Positions 54,101 to 64,000 of a stretch of DNA of 64,000 bases are shown here, in pieces. Every line of letters starts with the position of its first letter. The stretch's first letter is position 1. The notes beneath the pieces were generated by a model. It ran no database searches and was not told where the DNA came from. It saw only the letters and a list, made by a program, of their open reading frames with translations. The translations under genes were made by a program, and so were the position numbers. The stretch comes from Daldinia sp. FL1419. Lineage: Eukaryota > Ascomycota > Sordariomycetes > Xylariales > Hypoxylaceae. Location: contig MU623352.1 of NCBI GenBank assembly GCA_025201765.1, forward strand, positions 1-64,000, read 5' to 3'.

Positions 54101-56958
54101 CTTGGCCCGGCTGAGTTTTCATAATATGTAAAAACAGGTTTATGTTGTTTTAACGAACGAGGCTTTGTCTAAAATTACACATTTTATGTAATTAGGTAGT
54201 ATGAGGCATTAGCCCTGAGCCCTGAGCCTTGAGCTTACATTACATGAGGTACTATGTACAGTAAAGATCCATTCAGAGCTTAGTTAGGTACGGAGATACA
54301 ACGGCTCCCCGGGAGCCCCTTGCATAATAGGACTGCGTCCCTGAGCTGACTTCTCATCATCATCATCGAAGGCATAACTTTGATAGGACTCCGGTTAGCC
54401 TATTGGAAGGCCGCAAGCTATCTAATAAATAACCTTTTTAGGTCCCTGGCCGTAGCATGAAAGTATAACAGCGACGGACGGCAACGGTACTAGGTAGTAA
54501 GGTCACTATAGGTGATATAATGTGCTCGCGCAGGATGGTTTCGCTAAACACCTACTTGAATCTTGGTTGGCTCTTGGATATACCCCTTGCTCTAGAATCA
54601 TAGTAGGATTAAGTTGACGCCAACCGGCAGATGCTTATTGGATCGATTGTCCGTTGAGCGTCTCGCGCGGGAAAATGGGTTTCGTTGACGCAACTGAAAA
54701 TGGTGCAATTGGCCTCGATGCTGAGCCACTAACATCCGTTAAGGAGGCTCTCTGGCTATCCGGCTTCTCTCGTTACTCATTTCCTTCTCATTCACGACCT
54801 GTCCCGTGCTGTTCGTGTTTCGCTGGTGCAGGGGTTTCAGTTAAGGCTTAGTTACCGGGTATCTGTAGATCGTAACATCACCATCTAGAATACGTAGAAT
54901 AGAATAGATTTGGTTTCGATCGGTACGCTAATTTTCATATTGTAACGGCCTAGTCTGAGATTCCAAGATAAACTTTGGATTCTTTCCGTGCCTAGCACAA
55001 CATTAAAAGGCCTGCCGTGCATATATACCTATACATACATATATAACTATATGAAGTAGGTAGTTATGCATATAGATACTTCTCACATACCTTTAATGCA
55101 CATGCCTAAATACATGTACCTAAAAAGTCTTTAGCGAAATGTAAATGCAGTCAAGTCCGCTTTCGGCCTCTCTTCATAATGCGTCCATAGTGTCTCATGG
55201 TGTTGTATTATGTGAGCTCCATAGAATAAAGTACTTTATGGCCTCATTCTCAGCAGATCCTCGCTTGTGGCTGAAAGGGGGGCTTTCTAATAATCCCTAC
55301 TAAAAAATCATCGCGCCATTTTTCTCCGGGCAATGCTCCCCATGCTCCCTCTAAGAAAAACCGGCATAGTCTAAATTCTAATAGTAGATAAACCAAATTT
55401 ATACCATGTACACTACCTACCTCGATTAGGTACGCTAAGGTTTTTTTTTTTCTCTCTTGACCGGTTGCGCGATACGAACACGCCCCGAGGATTTAGGAAT
55501 TGACGTTGCCGTGGGGCTTCGGGCCACTGGCAATCGTGTTGTGTCCTAAGGGGGTTCATCGCTGATTGAGGACAAAAAAAAGAGCTACTATGGTATTAGG
55601 ATCAAGTGGTTAGTACCTATGATTACTGGACTGGTATCGTTTAGTAAATTAGTAAATTAGGAGTCATCAACTTATTTTATTATTATTATTATTATTTCTC
55701 GTTTAATTTTTTCTTTCTTCACCAATACGCCGCCGTCGTTAAACTAAAATAATAGTCCCATGCACCCATCAACGAAAACGGCCTTAAGCGCTTCCGCTAC
55801 CCCGTCATTAGGGGACTAGAAGTCGGTCTTGGCGATCAGGTGTTGCGCCTCTAGCACGATGAGCCTGACGATCAACGTCCGAGCATATCTGGGGAAAAAA
55901 TGGTGAAATTTAACGACTACCTGTCGCATTCTAACGAGACCCCCACCAATTATACAAAAATTTTGCGACATCTCACACCTGATCTACCTACCTAGGTACT
56001 AAAGTAAAAATATATGCACGATACAGAAAGAGAATTGCTCTACATTAAGTATTCATAATTGCCATTTTACTTGGACTACCTTTCTAGTGTAGACGGCAAT
56101 TCCCGTCCATCTACAATGCATTCCTCTGCTTGCCATAACGGGAAGTTCGGTCAATGAATAATTTCTTAGTATTTTTTCTCTTAGAACAGGCTCAAGTCTC
56201 TAGATGAACAATCATATTAGATAAGATCCGGACAAGTATTTGAGGGGCTTGAACTGGTTTTTTCGATTCTTTTATGAACGAATCTCCTGCGGCCATGCGT
56301 AATAGATGCGGCGCCAGCCAGGAGAGGCAAACGTAGGCTAGTCCTAGTTGCCTAAAAACGAGTATCAAGTTCCATCAATCCACGTTGAACATGGATGAGC
56401 CTGTGGTTTTGGGGTTATACCCCATCACGGCTGCTTTGCCTTATTCTAACGCCCTCGTCGTGAAACCGACGACTTCCAAAAACATGTCTGAGCTAGTGTA
56501 GTCTAACCGACTGCTGCCAATTCCTGTGCCAGAACCCCCGATCCCGGCATCCGTGTGCCATGCAAATAGAAAAACAAGTGATATCTCAATATTGTATCGT
56601 AGTACAACAATGTCCGTCCCTATACCAGTAGCCCCCAATCGTACGCCTGTGGCTCGAAGGAAGTCGAAGACAGAATCCCGAAATGACCCAAACTTTTTTT
56701 ATGATGCTGTGCTCCGAAAGATGCTCTTGTACAACAAAAGTGACAAATGGAAGATGTTGGCATGATCAATCATGCCTACTCGTTCTGTTCAAAAAGATAA
56801 TATCAAAAAGGAAAATGAAGAAAAGGAGGAGTCGTGTAGTAGCTGCGTAGAGCTGATAGCAGTAGTAGTAGTAATAACATGCTTATTGGGGTATAATAAG
56901 TGGAGTGTTGAATCAGTTTATGGAGGGTAGAAATGTCGTCTGCTCGTCTAGCCTACAT
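48134..56958. other. 8.8-kb gene-poor stretch
   Basis: I can support no gene. Open frames are short in all six frames, and several kilobases (52.4-54.6 kb, 54.9-56.4 kb) have none over 60 codons. I see no long terminal repeat, transposase motif or clear tandem array. A (TTA)n tract lies at 55676-55697, CCTGAGC repeats near 54210-54230, and a TAGGTA word near 55990. The piece near 48134-48800 is the 3' flank of the aldolase-like gene; the piece next to 56958 is the 3' flank of the Ecl1-type gene. Confidence 0.5.
55676..55697. repeat. (TTA)n microsatellite
   Basis: About seven TTA/TAT units in an AT-rich context. Confidence 0.9.
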
Positions 56959-57432
56959 CTAGTAGGATCGTCGTCGTTGTTGTTGAAGGCGAGCGTGCTC
57001 GAATGAGCTGGCATAGTCTCTCAATTGCTTCTTGGCCTTATCCGATAATTGTGTGCTTTCGGAGCTTGACGAGGTACTGCGGAGCGAACATAGACTGCTG
57101 TGGGAGCTCGATGGGGTGAGGGCTCGGGTGGAGGATGAGGACGAATCCGAGCGTTGGGACAAGTACGATTGCGGTAGTGGTGTTGAACCGTAAGGTTGAG
57201 CGTTGCTGAAGTCGTAGGCAGGAGGTAGGAAGAACTTGGATTGAGGTCTCGGGGCCGCCCAGTTGTAGGAAGATGGGCTGACGAGTCCTGGAGTGCTCGC
57301 TGGAGTACTTGCTGTGGAAGATGTTTTCTCGAAGTCAGATAGCCTGCATGACTCGGAGCAGTAGGTAGCGCCGTCTGTCTGCCTGTCACAGGCAAGGCAG
57401 AACATAGGCTCCCAAGACAGGTCGGAAGACAT
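56959..57432 (-). CDS. Ecl1-family zinc-binding life-span regulator
   Basis: A single exon encodes 157 aa. The N-terminus carries the signature of the Ecl1/life-span regulatory factor family: MFCLACDRQTDGATYCSESC, that is C12-x2-C15 and C25-x3-C29, a small zinc-binding module. The rest is Ser/Pro/Thr-rich and low in complexity (SSSSSTRALTPSSSHSS), ending in a basic helix (DKAKKQLRDYASSFEHARLQ). In fission yeast, Ecl1-3 extend chronological life span, are induced by zinc or sulphur shortage, and act in nutrient and stress signalling. Filamentous homologues of about 150 aa have the same layout. It is the only gene I can support in the last 16 kb. The start at 57432 directly precedes the Cys module. 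Confidence 0.85.
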   Translation of the reverse strand: MSSDLSWEPMFCLACDRQTDGATYCSESCRLSDFEKTSSTASTPASTPGLVSPSSYNWAAPRPQSKFFLPPAYDFSNAQPYGSTPLPQSYLSQRSDSSSSSTRALTPSSSHSSLCSLRSTSSSSESTQLSDKAKKQLRDYASSFEHARLQQQRRRSY

Positions 57433-60400
57433 CGTGTATGGCGCGGTATTGTTCGAAGACGCTGGTGTATTAGGTTAAGCGTTTACTATTCGAGGTCGAC
57501 CCGACAGCAGAATAATATTGTGTAGTATTTACACAAGATTATTGAGAACCTGTCTAGAGCCGAGTAAATCGAGGCGAAGCCTTAGCGGACACAAATCGGA
57601 GCTTGTCTGGCGTGTTCAAGACGAAGTGATGAGACGGGAAGGCCTTGGTGGTTTATACTTCTTTTACAAGTTGGTCCAAGATTGTATCATGTTTTGATCT
57701 AGTGTTGCAATATAGCACGCAATAGCGGAGCAGCGAAGGTTGAGGGAGAGTTGTTGTCGTAGTTAAACGGTAGCTAGTAGAAGGCTCGTTGGAAATAAGT
57801 TGGAGGAGACGATGTTCATTTGTATGAATCGAGCTTACACAGCCAGGACGGGGGTACATAGGTACAAATGACTACTTGGTTGGGATGGGTGCATCGAAGA
57901 GGTCAGTCACATCAGCAAGCGTTTGGATCAGCAAAGACAAGAGGGCCCATATAAAGACAAGGGCTACTAGCTCGGTGGGGCCATTTTGCAACTCTTGCGC
58001 TACAGTACAAGAGGTAGGGGGAAGGTCGAAAGGTTCAGCAGGCTGCCCTTATCCTTGCAGTGACTTTGCATACGAGCTAAACTATGTTAGAGCTAGCGCC
58101 AAAACTGCTGCCGATCATCACTGGAGAGCCTAGTTGAGGTACTGAGGTACCGTTGCAGGGGCCTCCTCTGACGATTGCAGAGGAAAAAAAATTTATGCTG
58201 CTGCAAGGTGTGTGTAAGGAAAATTAGAAGGGGCAAGAATTAGAATAGTGAGAGGGTGCAGGGGAGGGGCGTGTGATCATTACCATCTCCATTTTACTTT
58301 ACTCTAACACCCCCCTTGTTCTTGTTCAGGAGACCCCTCTCTGATTGCTCGTTGCACACTCTTTTCTCTTTCCTTAACCCTGATGGCTGCTTATTTGACG
58401 ACTGGATGTTTTTTATGTCCAAATTATAGATTATGGATGAATAGTGGAATATCTGTGGACATGATATGAAGTAGATTTTTCCAATACTATGTATCTCATT
58501 AATAGCTCCACTAAAGGCAACTTTTGTTAGTTACCTCCTAAAGTACCTAGTTAACCCATAGACTTGTTATTCTTTTCGCAATAAACTCTCAAAATTGCGA
58601 CTAAAACTAAGGAGTTTAGGGAGTGTCCGTGTGCAGTGAGCAACTGAGTGAAAGTTCCCTAGGTGCGATGCCGCTACATACTAACGATGCCTGCTACGAT
58701 GCCACCTACGTATTCCCCTATTTTCTCCGGTATGATTTACAGTGGTATGCGACATAGGAGACCACCAAACCCTCATTCTCATTCGCCCTTTGGCTTATTA
58801 AGAATGTTTACTGTAGTCAAATTATGCAAGAACTTGGGTAGGCTTGGATTGTTCGGTGTGCTGATTGGTGAACAATTGCTTCATCGCCCGTGGTTTTGGT
58901 ATCTTGCGGGCTATCATTGCCTCTTTTCTGCGACTTGCATAACAACCTCGCCTTTTGAGAACTATATGGTAGAACGCTAGGTGGTAATACTTAATATCCT
59001 TAATATCTACATACGTATGTAGGTAGCAATAGGAATACCATCAAGGCCAAAGACGCAAGTGAGACGAAGATAAAGAGGGAGTGGAACCCGTGGGGGTTGT
59101 TTTCCTCTAACTATGGCAATGCCCTTCAACCACGGTTGTCACATCGCGAAGTGCAAAATCGACAATTGATTAGCTACTACGTAATATCCATCCGGAATTT
59201 CCCAATCGCGAGAAGTAAACATATTCCGGTTAGGCGATCTAGGCAGACAAGTTCACGCAGATAAGCTGCCAAGTTGGCCACCTTTTAGGAGCTTGGAGCT
59301 TGGAGCTTGGAAAATTGTGAGCGAAAGGTAAGGCGAGGCATACGTAAGGGTATGTAGGTCTTTACATATGTGTATATGCGAGTATGGTTGCACGATGATT
59401 ATCATTTCATCAGGCCTGCGCGTTGCGCAAAATTGAATTGGACGAAAGGGTGCCCTCTGAAACGATTCTTGATATTGAGGGTGGATAAAGATGGATGAAG
59501 GTGGAATGGTTGTAATGATTGGAATGGTTGAAATGGGGGAAAATGGAAAAAGTGGATTGCGTCGAATTGCGAGTTAAAGGTGTAAAGCAAAGAAGAAGAA
59601 AAAAGATGTTGAAGGATGTTGCAGTCCAAAGTACTTTACTATAGTACTTTACTATAGTACTACCTATCGTACAGACCAGGTAAAAGAGATCGGATATTAA
59701 TGAAGAAAAAAAAGGCGCCCTTTCCCTATTCAAATCGTGTTTTGCGGGGAAACAGCCAACCTTCGAACGATAATCAACTCATAATGATATCTATTGTCGC
59801 ACAAGGTACTTTGTATTGCGCAAGAAAACGCAAGTAGAAGAAGAAGAGCTAAAGCCACACTAAGAAAAAAAAAACGCCGACCTACCGACCAGTGATCATG
59901 CAGAATATACATAACCTTACCTACATCAACTATGCCTTGCGTAACACTATATTATATTATACTACATTACAACATACATTTAATATAGGAATATGGGATG
60001 GGATGAGAATGAGGATGGGATGGTATGGTATGGTAGTGGTAGCATACGACCGAACCAGCAATCACAATAATCACCAGCGACCCTTGGAACCACCTGAGCT
60101 AACCCATACGCTTCCCACACTTCTCTCTGCAGGTCTTGCATATGCTCTACGGACGACGCTCTTGGTTTGACTCTTTTTATTGGTTAATGTATACTTCCAG
60201 AGAGGATGGCAATTTATGAAAACCGTCCAAGGTGGCATCGAAATTACCACCTTTCTCACAATATCCCAATCATGTCTACATTCTCTCCGTGACGCTGTTT
60301 ATTTTATTTTATTTTCAGGTTTCTTCGCCTGTACGGCTACCCCCCCTCTTTCATATGTTTTCTTGCCGGCGCCGTGGTCGTTAAGGAGAAACGCCGCTCG

Positions 60401-63400
60401 CGAATAATACATATCAAAGAGAGAAAAAATCGGCAGGGTCTTCGCTTACGTCGGCATTCGAGTTACACTGACTATTCGGCGCGGGATTTTCGAGAAAGAA
60501 GAAATCCGGCCTCGACGATGGATTTGTCCAGAATATAGAAACCCATCCTTTCTTAAAAAGCGCTTCGGATTCTGACATCATCGTACTTATTCCAAAACTA
60601 AGACTGCTACCGCGACATTAGTCGTACTAAGCGGAAAAATCCCCAGGATAAGGTCATTTCATTTCATGGATGTTTCTAACCAAATCCACTATGGCCGGTA
60701 CCTTACATCGACCGACTAATCTACCAGTCATTTTCCGACCCTTCCGATGGATCACGGGGAAAGGCTGGAATGGGGGGACCCCTTCGTTATCATCATCATC
60801 ACGGGTTGCCCGAAAGAGACATTGATACTCTATTAGCTTGGCCTACCTGCCAGTAATCCAATTAAGACAGCAGCTGACATCTCCATGCTCTACATCATAG
60901 TAGGATACTGGTCGCTTGAAATGCACGATGTTCATGTCGTCAGCCCTCCGTAACATTTCCCCTTGCCCTCGGGGTCCAATATACAAGGAACACCAGCGAC
61001 TTATGTACCTATTTACGAAGGTCTCGGCGCTACGGTAGATCTACAGCAAGCGGGCGTAGGCTCTGGGGAACATCCAGGGCTCGGAGACTATGATTCTTGG
61101 ATGCGAACCAAAACAGGAAAGAGAAGAGGCTGTTAACTAACAAAAATCTGACTAGCACCGCCTCCGTACCGTTTTCCACCGGGTTGGGGTTAGATATTTT
61201 TAAAGGAAAATTTTCTTACAATGCGGATTAAAACTCCAGCTAGTCATGGCTATCTTTTCTCGCCAACCCAAAGCCAAGTGGTCCTATTAAGGACAAGAAG
61301 TCCCTAGACGAGCTCGACTGGCAACACCGCAGTGGTCTAGGATGGTCGATTTACATCTATCTGGTGAAGACTCTTGTTGTGTGGCAGCCAAGGACGGGAC
61401 GCTAGGCCGAAAGCAATTTGACCTGCGTCGAAAGGCGGGGGAATCTCCTGCAGGTTCTTGCAGCGACTTTGAGCAAGTTGGTTCAAATGGTCCCAGTCGG
61501 CAGCCACTGTTCGTTAGCTATCGGCCTAGGAGCTGCAGAGTGCGTGGGCGAGCCACACTATTTCTCGTCGTCCACGGGGTTGCCACCTGATAGCATGTAC
61601 TAACCTTGTCTTACTCCAACGCGACTTACCTTGATGGAGAACAGAGTCTACATACACGCACTATGTATTCCTGCGCACCCAGCAAAGTGTTATCGACAGC
61701 CGTGTACAAAGACTCTCTTCGTCTCTGAAGGACCCTGGAATCTGCAGGTCTACATACTACGTTAGTATCCTACAAGGCATACGATTTTCCACTCGGCCGA
61801 CAAACCCCAACCCTTTTCAGGGACCGCGATAACTATTGGGAGATGATACTAAGCAGGCTAGTACTCTGATATGAATACAACCCCGTCTAAGTTGACTGGC
61901 CTTGTCGATCTAGTGTAGCGGGCAATAGTACTAATATGGGAAACATGCTAAGCATATCGTCTCTTGTAGACGATGTTGAACGACTTTTGTGTTACCCCAT
62001 ACGTATCTAGTAAGGGAAAAGAGGCCCATTGGAAGTTTAGGTGTGTCAATATCACTTTTACTAGCATGCTGATCTTGAAGATCTTCGAAATCGTTAGAAT
62101 CTAGACCCACAACGAGGCTGTCGTAGGTTTAGCATCCTTAGAATATAGAAACATCCTGCTTAGGGCTCGGCCGGTAGAATATATACAACCACGGAGGTAT
62201 GTCTGCCTTGGAGAGGATTTCTATTGCATCTCGTAATCACGATGTAATTGATTGGGCCTAATTGGAACGCGCATTGCTGCGCAGTAGGCGCTCGCGCGAA
62301 TGGTACTGAATACTGGAGGCCTGCAAGGCTTAGACGACGTCTCTAGGTACTATTGTATGCACAAACATACCTACATAGCAATGGATATTGTTACCCCGGG
62401 TGTATACGACTGCGTGTTACCTGAATAGGAACATGCTCCCCCTCGTCTCACAAGTCGTCAAAAATGTCTTTGTGTTCTCACCCTAGCCGGGCTAGTCCCA
62501 CGGGATAATTCGACCTCGAAAACTAGAAAGGGGGGTCCGCGTGGGATGTCATTGTCTTGCCTTGAGATGTCTATCTCTTTGATATGAATAGGCATGCGTC
62601 CAGAGCATGTGGAATATCTGAAACTAATAAAAGAGAGGTGGATACATGGCAGATAGGATAGATGGAGATATGGAGACAAACTGCGTAAAGTGTGAGTGGG
62701 ACGTTCGCCCGCGATACGGTCACATTAGACTATCCACCTAGATCTGGTTTATCTCGGTAGACATGGTGCAATTCTGGGCGAACAAGGCGAAGGCTCCATA
62801 GTTAGGTTAATTATTCTATCAGAATGGCAGAATGGCCATCGATGAATCTATTCTATTCAAGTATGCCAAGGCCAAAGAGTCCTGGCGTTGCTCTAATTTG
62901 ATACTTGGCGTCTTGTTTATGATCAATCGGGACCTTTGTAGCTTCCAAACACATTATGAAGTAAATAAATTAATTGTCTGCGTTGCTTATCCTTAGCTCC
63001 ATGGTGCAATATGAAGATTAAACGATGTTATCTATAGGACTAGTAGTGATTCTTGTTTATTGCTTAGAAGCTCTCATTATTCTTAACCAACCTGCAGGAA
63101 AACCCTGGCGATTCGCTGGGGGTAACATCAATTTCACATGCGCAAGAAGCAGGCCTTGTTATATCAGGTAGGTAACCCCATAAAGCTAGGTCACTCGCGA
63201 ACAGCAAGGGGGGGTTATTTTGTCTTGGACGCTGACGAAACAATGTAGCACGCGGCTGTCTGCGACTTATTAGCGACTTACATAGTAGAGACTTTTTTTT
63301 TTTTTTTTTTTCAAGTATGCACACATGGGAGGAAAGGCAGAAACGTGGCTTGGCTATCCTATCTATTCCGAATATTCACCGTTATCCCCAATTTTTGCAT

Positions 63401-64000
63401 CTGGCTGCATCTGGTTGCATCTCTCGCGCGCATCTGCTTCGCATCTGTGGTCAGGGACAAGTGGAGCACACCAAAAAAGAAGGGATTCGGAAAATACCTA
63501 TCACATATCTCATACATTAATTATGTATGCGAACACCTGATGATAGCTAACAACATGACAGGCTGACTGGATTGGTTCTGGGCGTGGGTATGGAAATCGA
63601 GACGGGCAAACCGAAACGGGATCGGAAGAGAATACTGAAGATGAAGCACACGTTCGGCCCGCACATCAATGCAAAAAAGAATATTAGTGTATGCGCCGAT
63701 GACTCCTTATTATCTGACCCCCACGCTTAACTTTCGTCATATTCCATGGTAACTACTACCTAACCTAGGTAGGTAAGCACCTATCTAGGTTAGAAACTAA
63801 AGTTGACGTTGGTATGATTTCTTAAATGCGTCTAATATCCCGACCCAATCCGGCTATTCAGCCGTGTCAGTTATCTCATCCCGATAATACCCTTTACCCT
63901 TCGAAAGAGAAGGGAATGTACCCAAGATCCTCTGCTCTGATTGGTCAGCCCTCCCTTCCAAAAAAAAAAAAACACCCCCCCCCCCCAAAAAATCACTTAT
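57433..64000. other. 6.6-kb gene-poor stretch to the window end
   Basis: I see no supportable gene. Unrecognised open frames include 57876-58133 (+), 58663-58980 (+), 59410-59733 (-) and 61342-61590 (+). Simple repeats: GGAGCTT x3 (about 59288-59309), a tandem AGTACTTTACTAT unit (about 59628-59661), a 19-nt T run (63293-63311), and A13 followed by C12 at 63960-63986. The TAGGTAGGTA word recurs near 63765. Confidence 0.5.
63293..63311. repeat. Poly-T run
   Basis: Nineteen consecutive T residues. Confidence 0.95.

Noticed and set aside
58663..58980. 105-codon open frame (+) in the gene desert
   Set aside because: No homology recognised and no splice partner found; kept only as a mention in the intergenic entry.

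Overview
The window reads as nuclear DNA of a filamentous ascomycete (Pezizomycotina, most likely a Sordariomycete). The coding genes are broken by short GT-AG introns, mostly 50-110 nt, with CTAAC/CTGAC-type branch sites. Two tRNA genes carry introns. The gene set (Pho80/PREG-type cyclin, opsin-related protein, DASH subunit, fungal shugoshin, Ecl1-type zinc protein) is typical of these fungi. All gene models were assembled by eye by joining reading frames across splice signals; identities come from recognised family motifs, not from a database search.

Layout. 0-4.1 kb: intron-containing tRNA-Leu(CAA) (-) and tRNA-Phe(GAA) (+), and a highly foldable tRNA-like element at about 3.95-4.09 kb, in otherwise non-coding DNA rich in TAGGTA-type repeats. 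4.8-5.8 kb: opsin-related seven-helix protein without the retinal lysine (-). 9.5-12.6 kb: Vid28/ARMC8-like GID ubiquitin-ligase subunit (-). 14.4-18.4 kb, all +: Pho80-type cyclin, EMC10, and the H2A.Z chaperone CHZ1 with a 10-nt exon. 20.1-25.8 kb, both -: membrane-anchored type-B carboxylesterase and an amidohydrolase. 26.6-33.2 kb: a basic coiled-coil protein with a TPX2-like motif (-), DAD2 (-) and shugoshin (+), a run of chromosome-segregation genes. 33.6-37.1 kb: retromer subunit VPS29 (-) and alanine-glyoxylate aminotransferase (+). 39.0-42.8 kb: exportin CRM1 in ten exons (+). 45.9-48.1 kb: class II aldolase/adducin-domain protein with unusually long introns (+). 48.1-64 kb: gene-poor; only an Ecl1-family gene (57.0-57.4 kb, -) can be supported.

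The genes are mostly conserved housekeeping genes (protein turnover, ER membrane insertion, chromatin, kinetochore/cohesion, nuclear export, endosomal recycling, glyoxylate metabolism). I see no biosynthetic cluster, intact transposon, phage, CRISPR array or virus. The best leads are the tRNA-like folded element, the predicted leptomycin-insensitive exportin (Thr525), the non-retinal opsin relative, the adjacent DAD2/SGO1 pair, the 10-nt CHZ1 exon, overlapping upstream ORFs on two regulators, short perfect hairpins just beyond several stop codons, and an intronic 13-bp inverted repeat in the aldolase-like gene.
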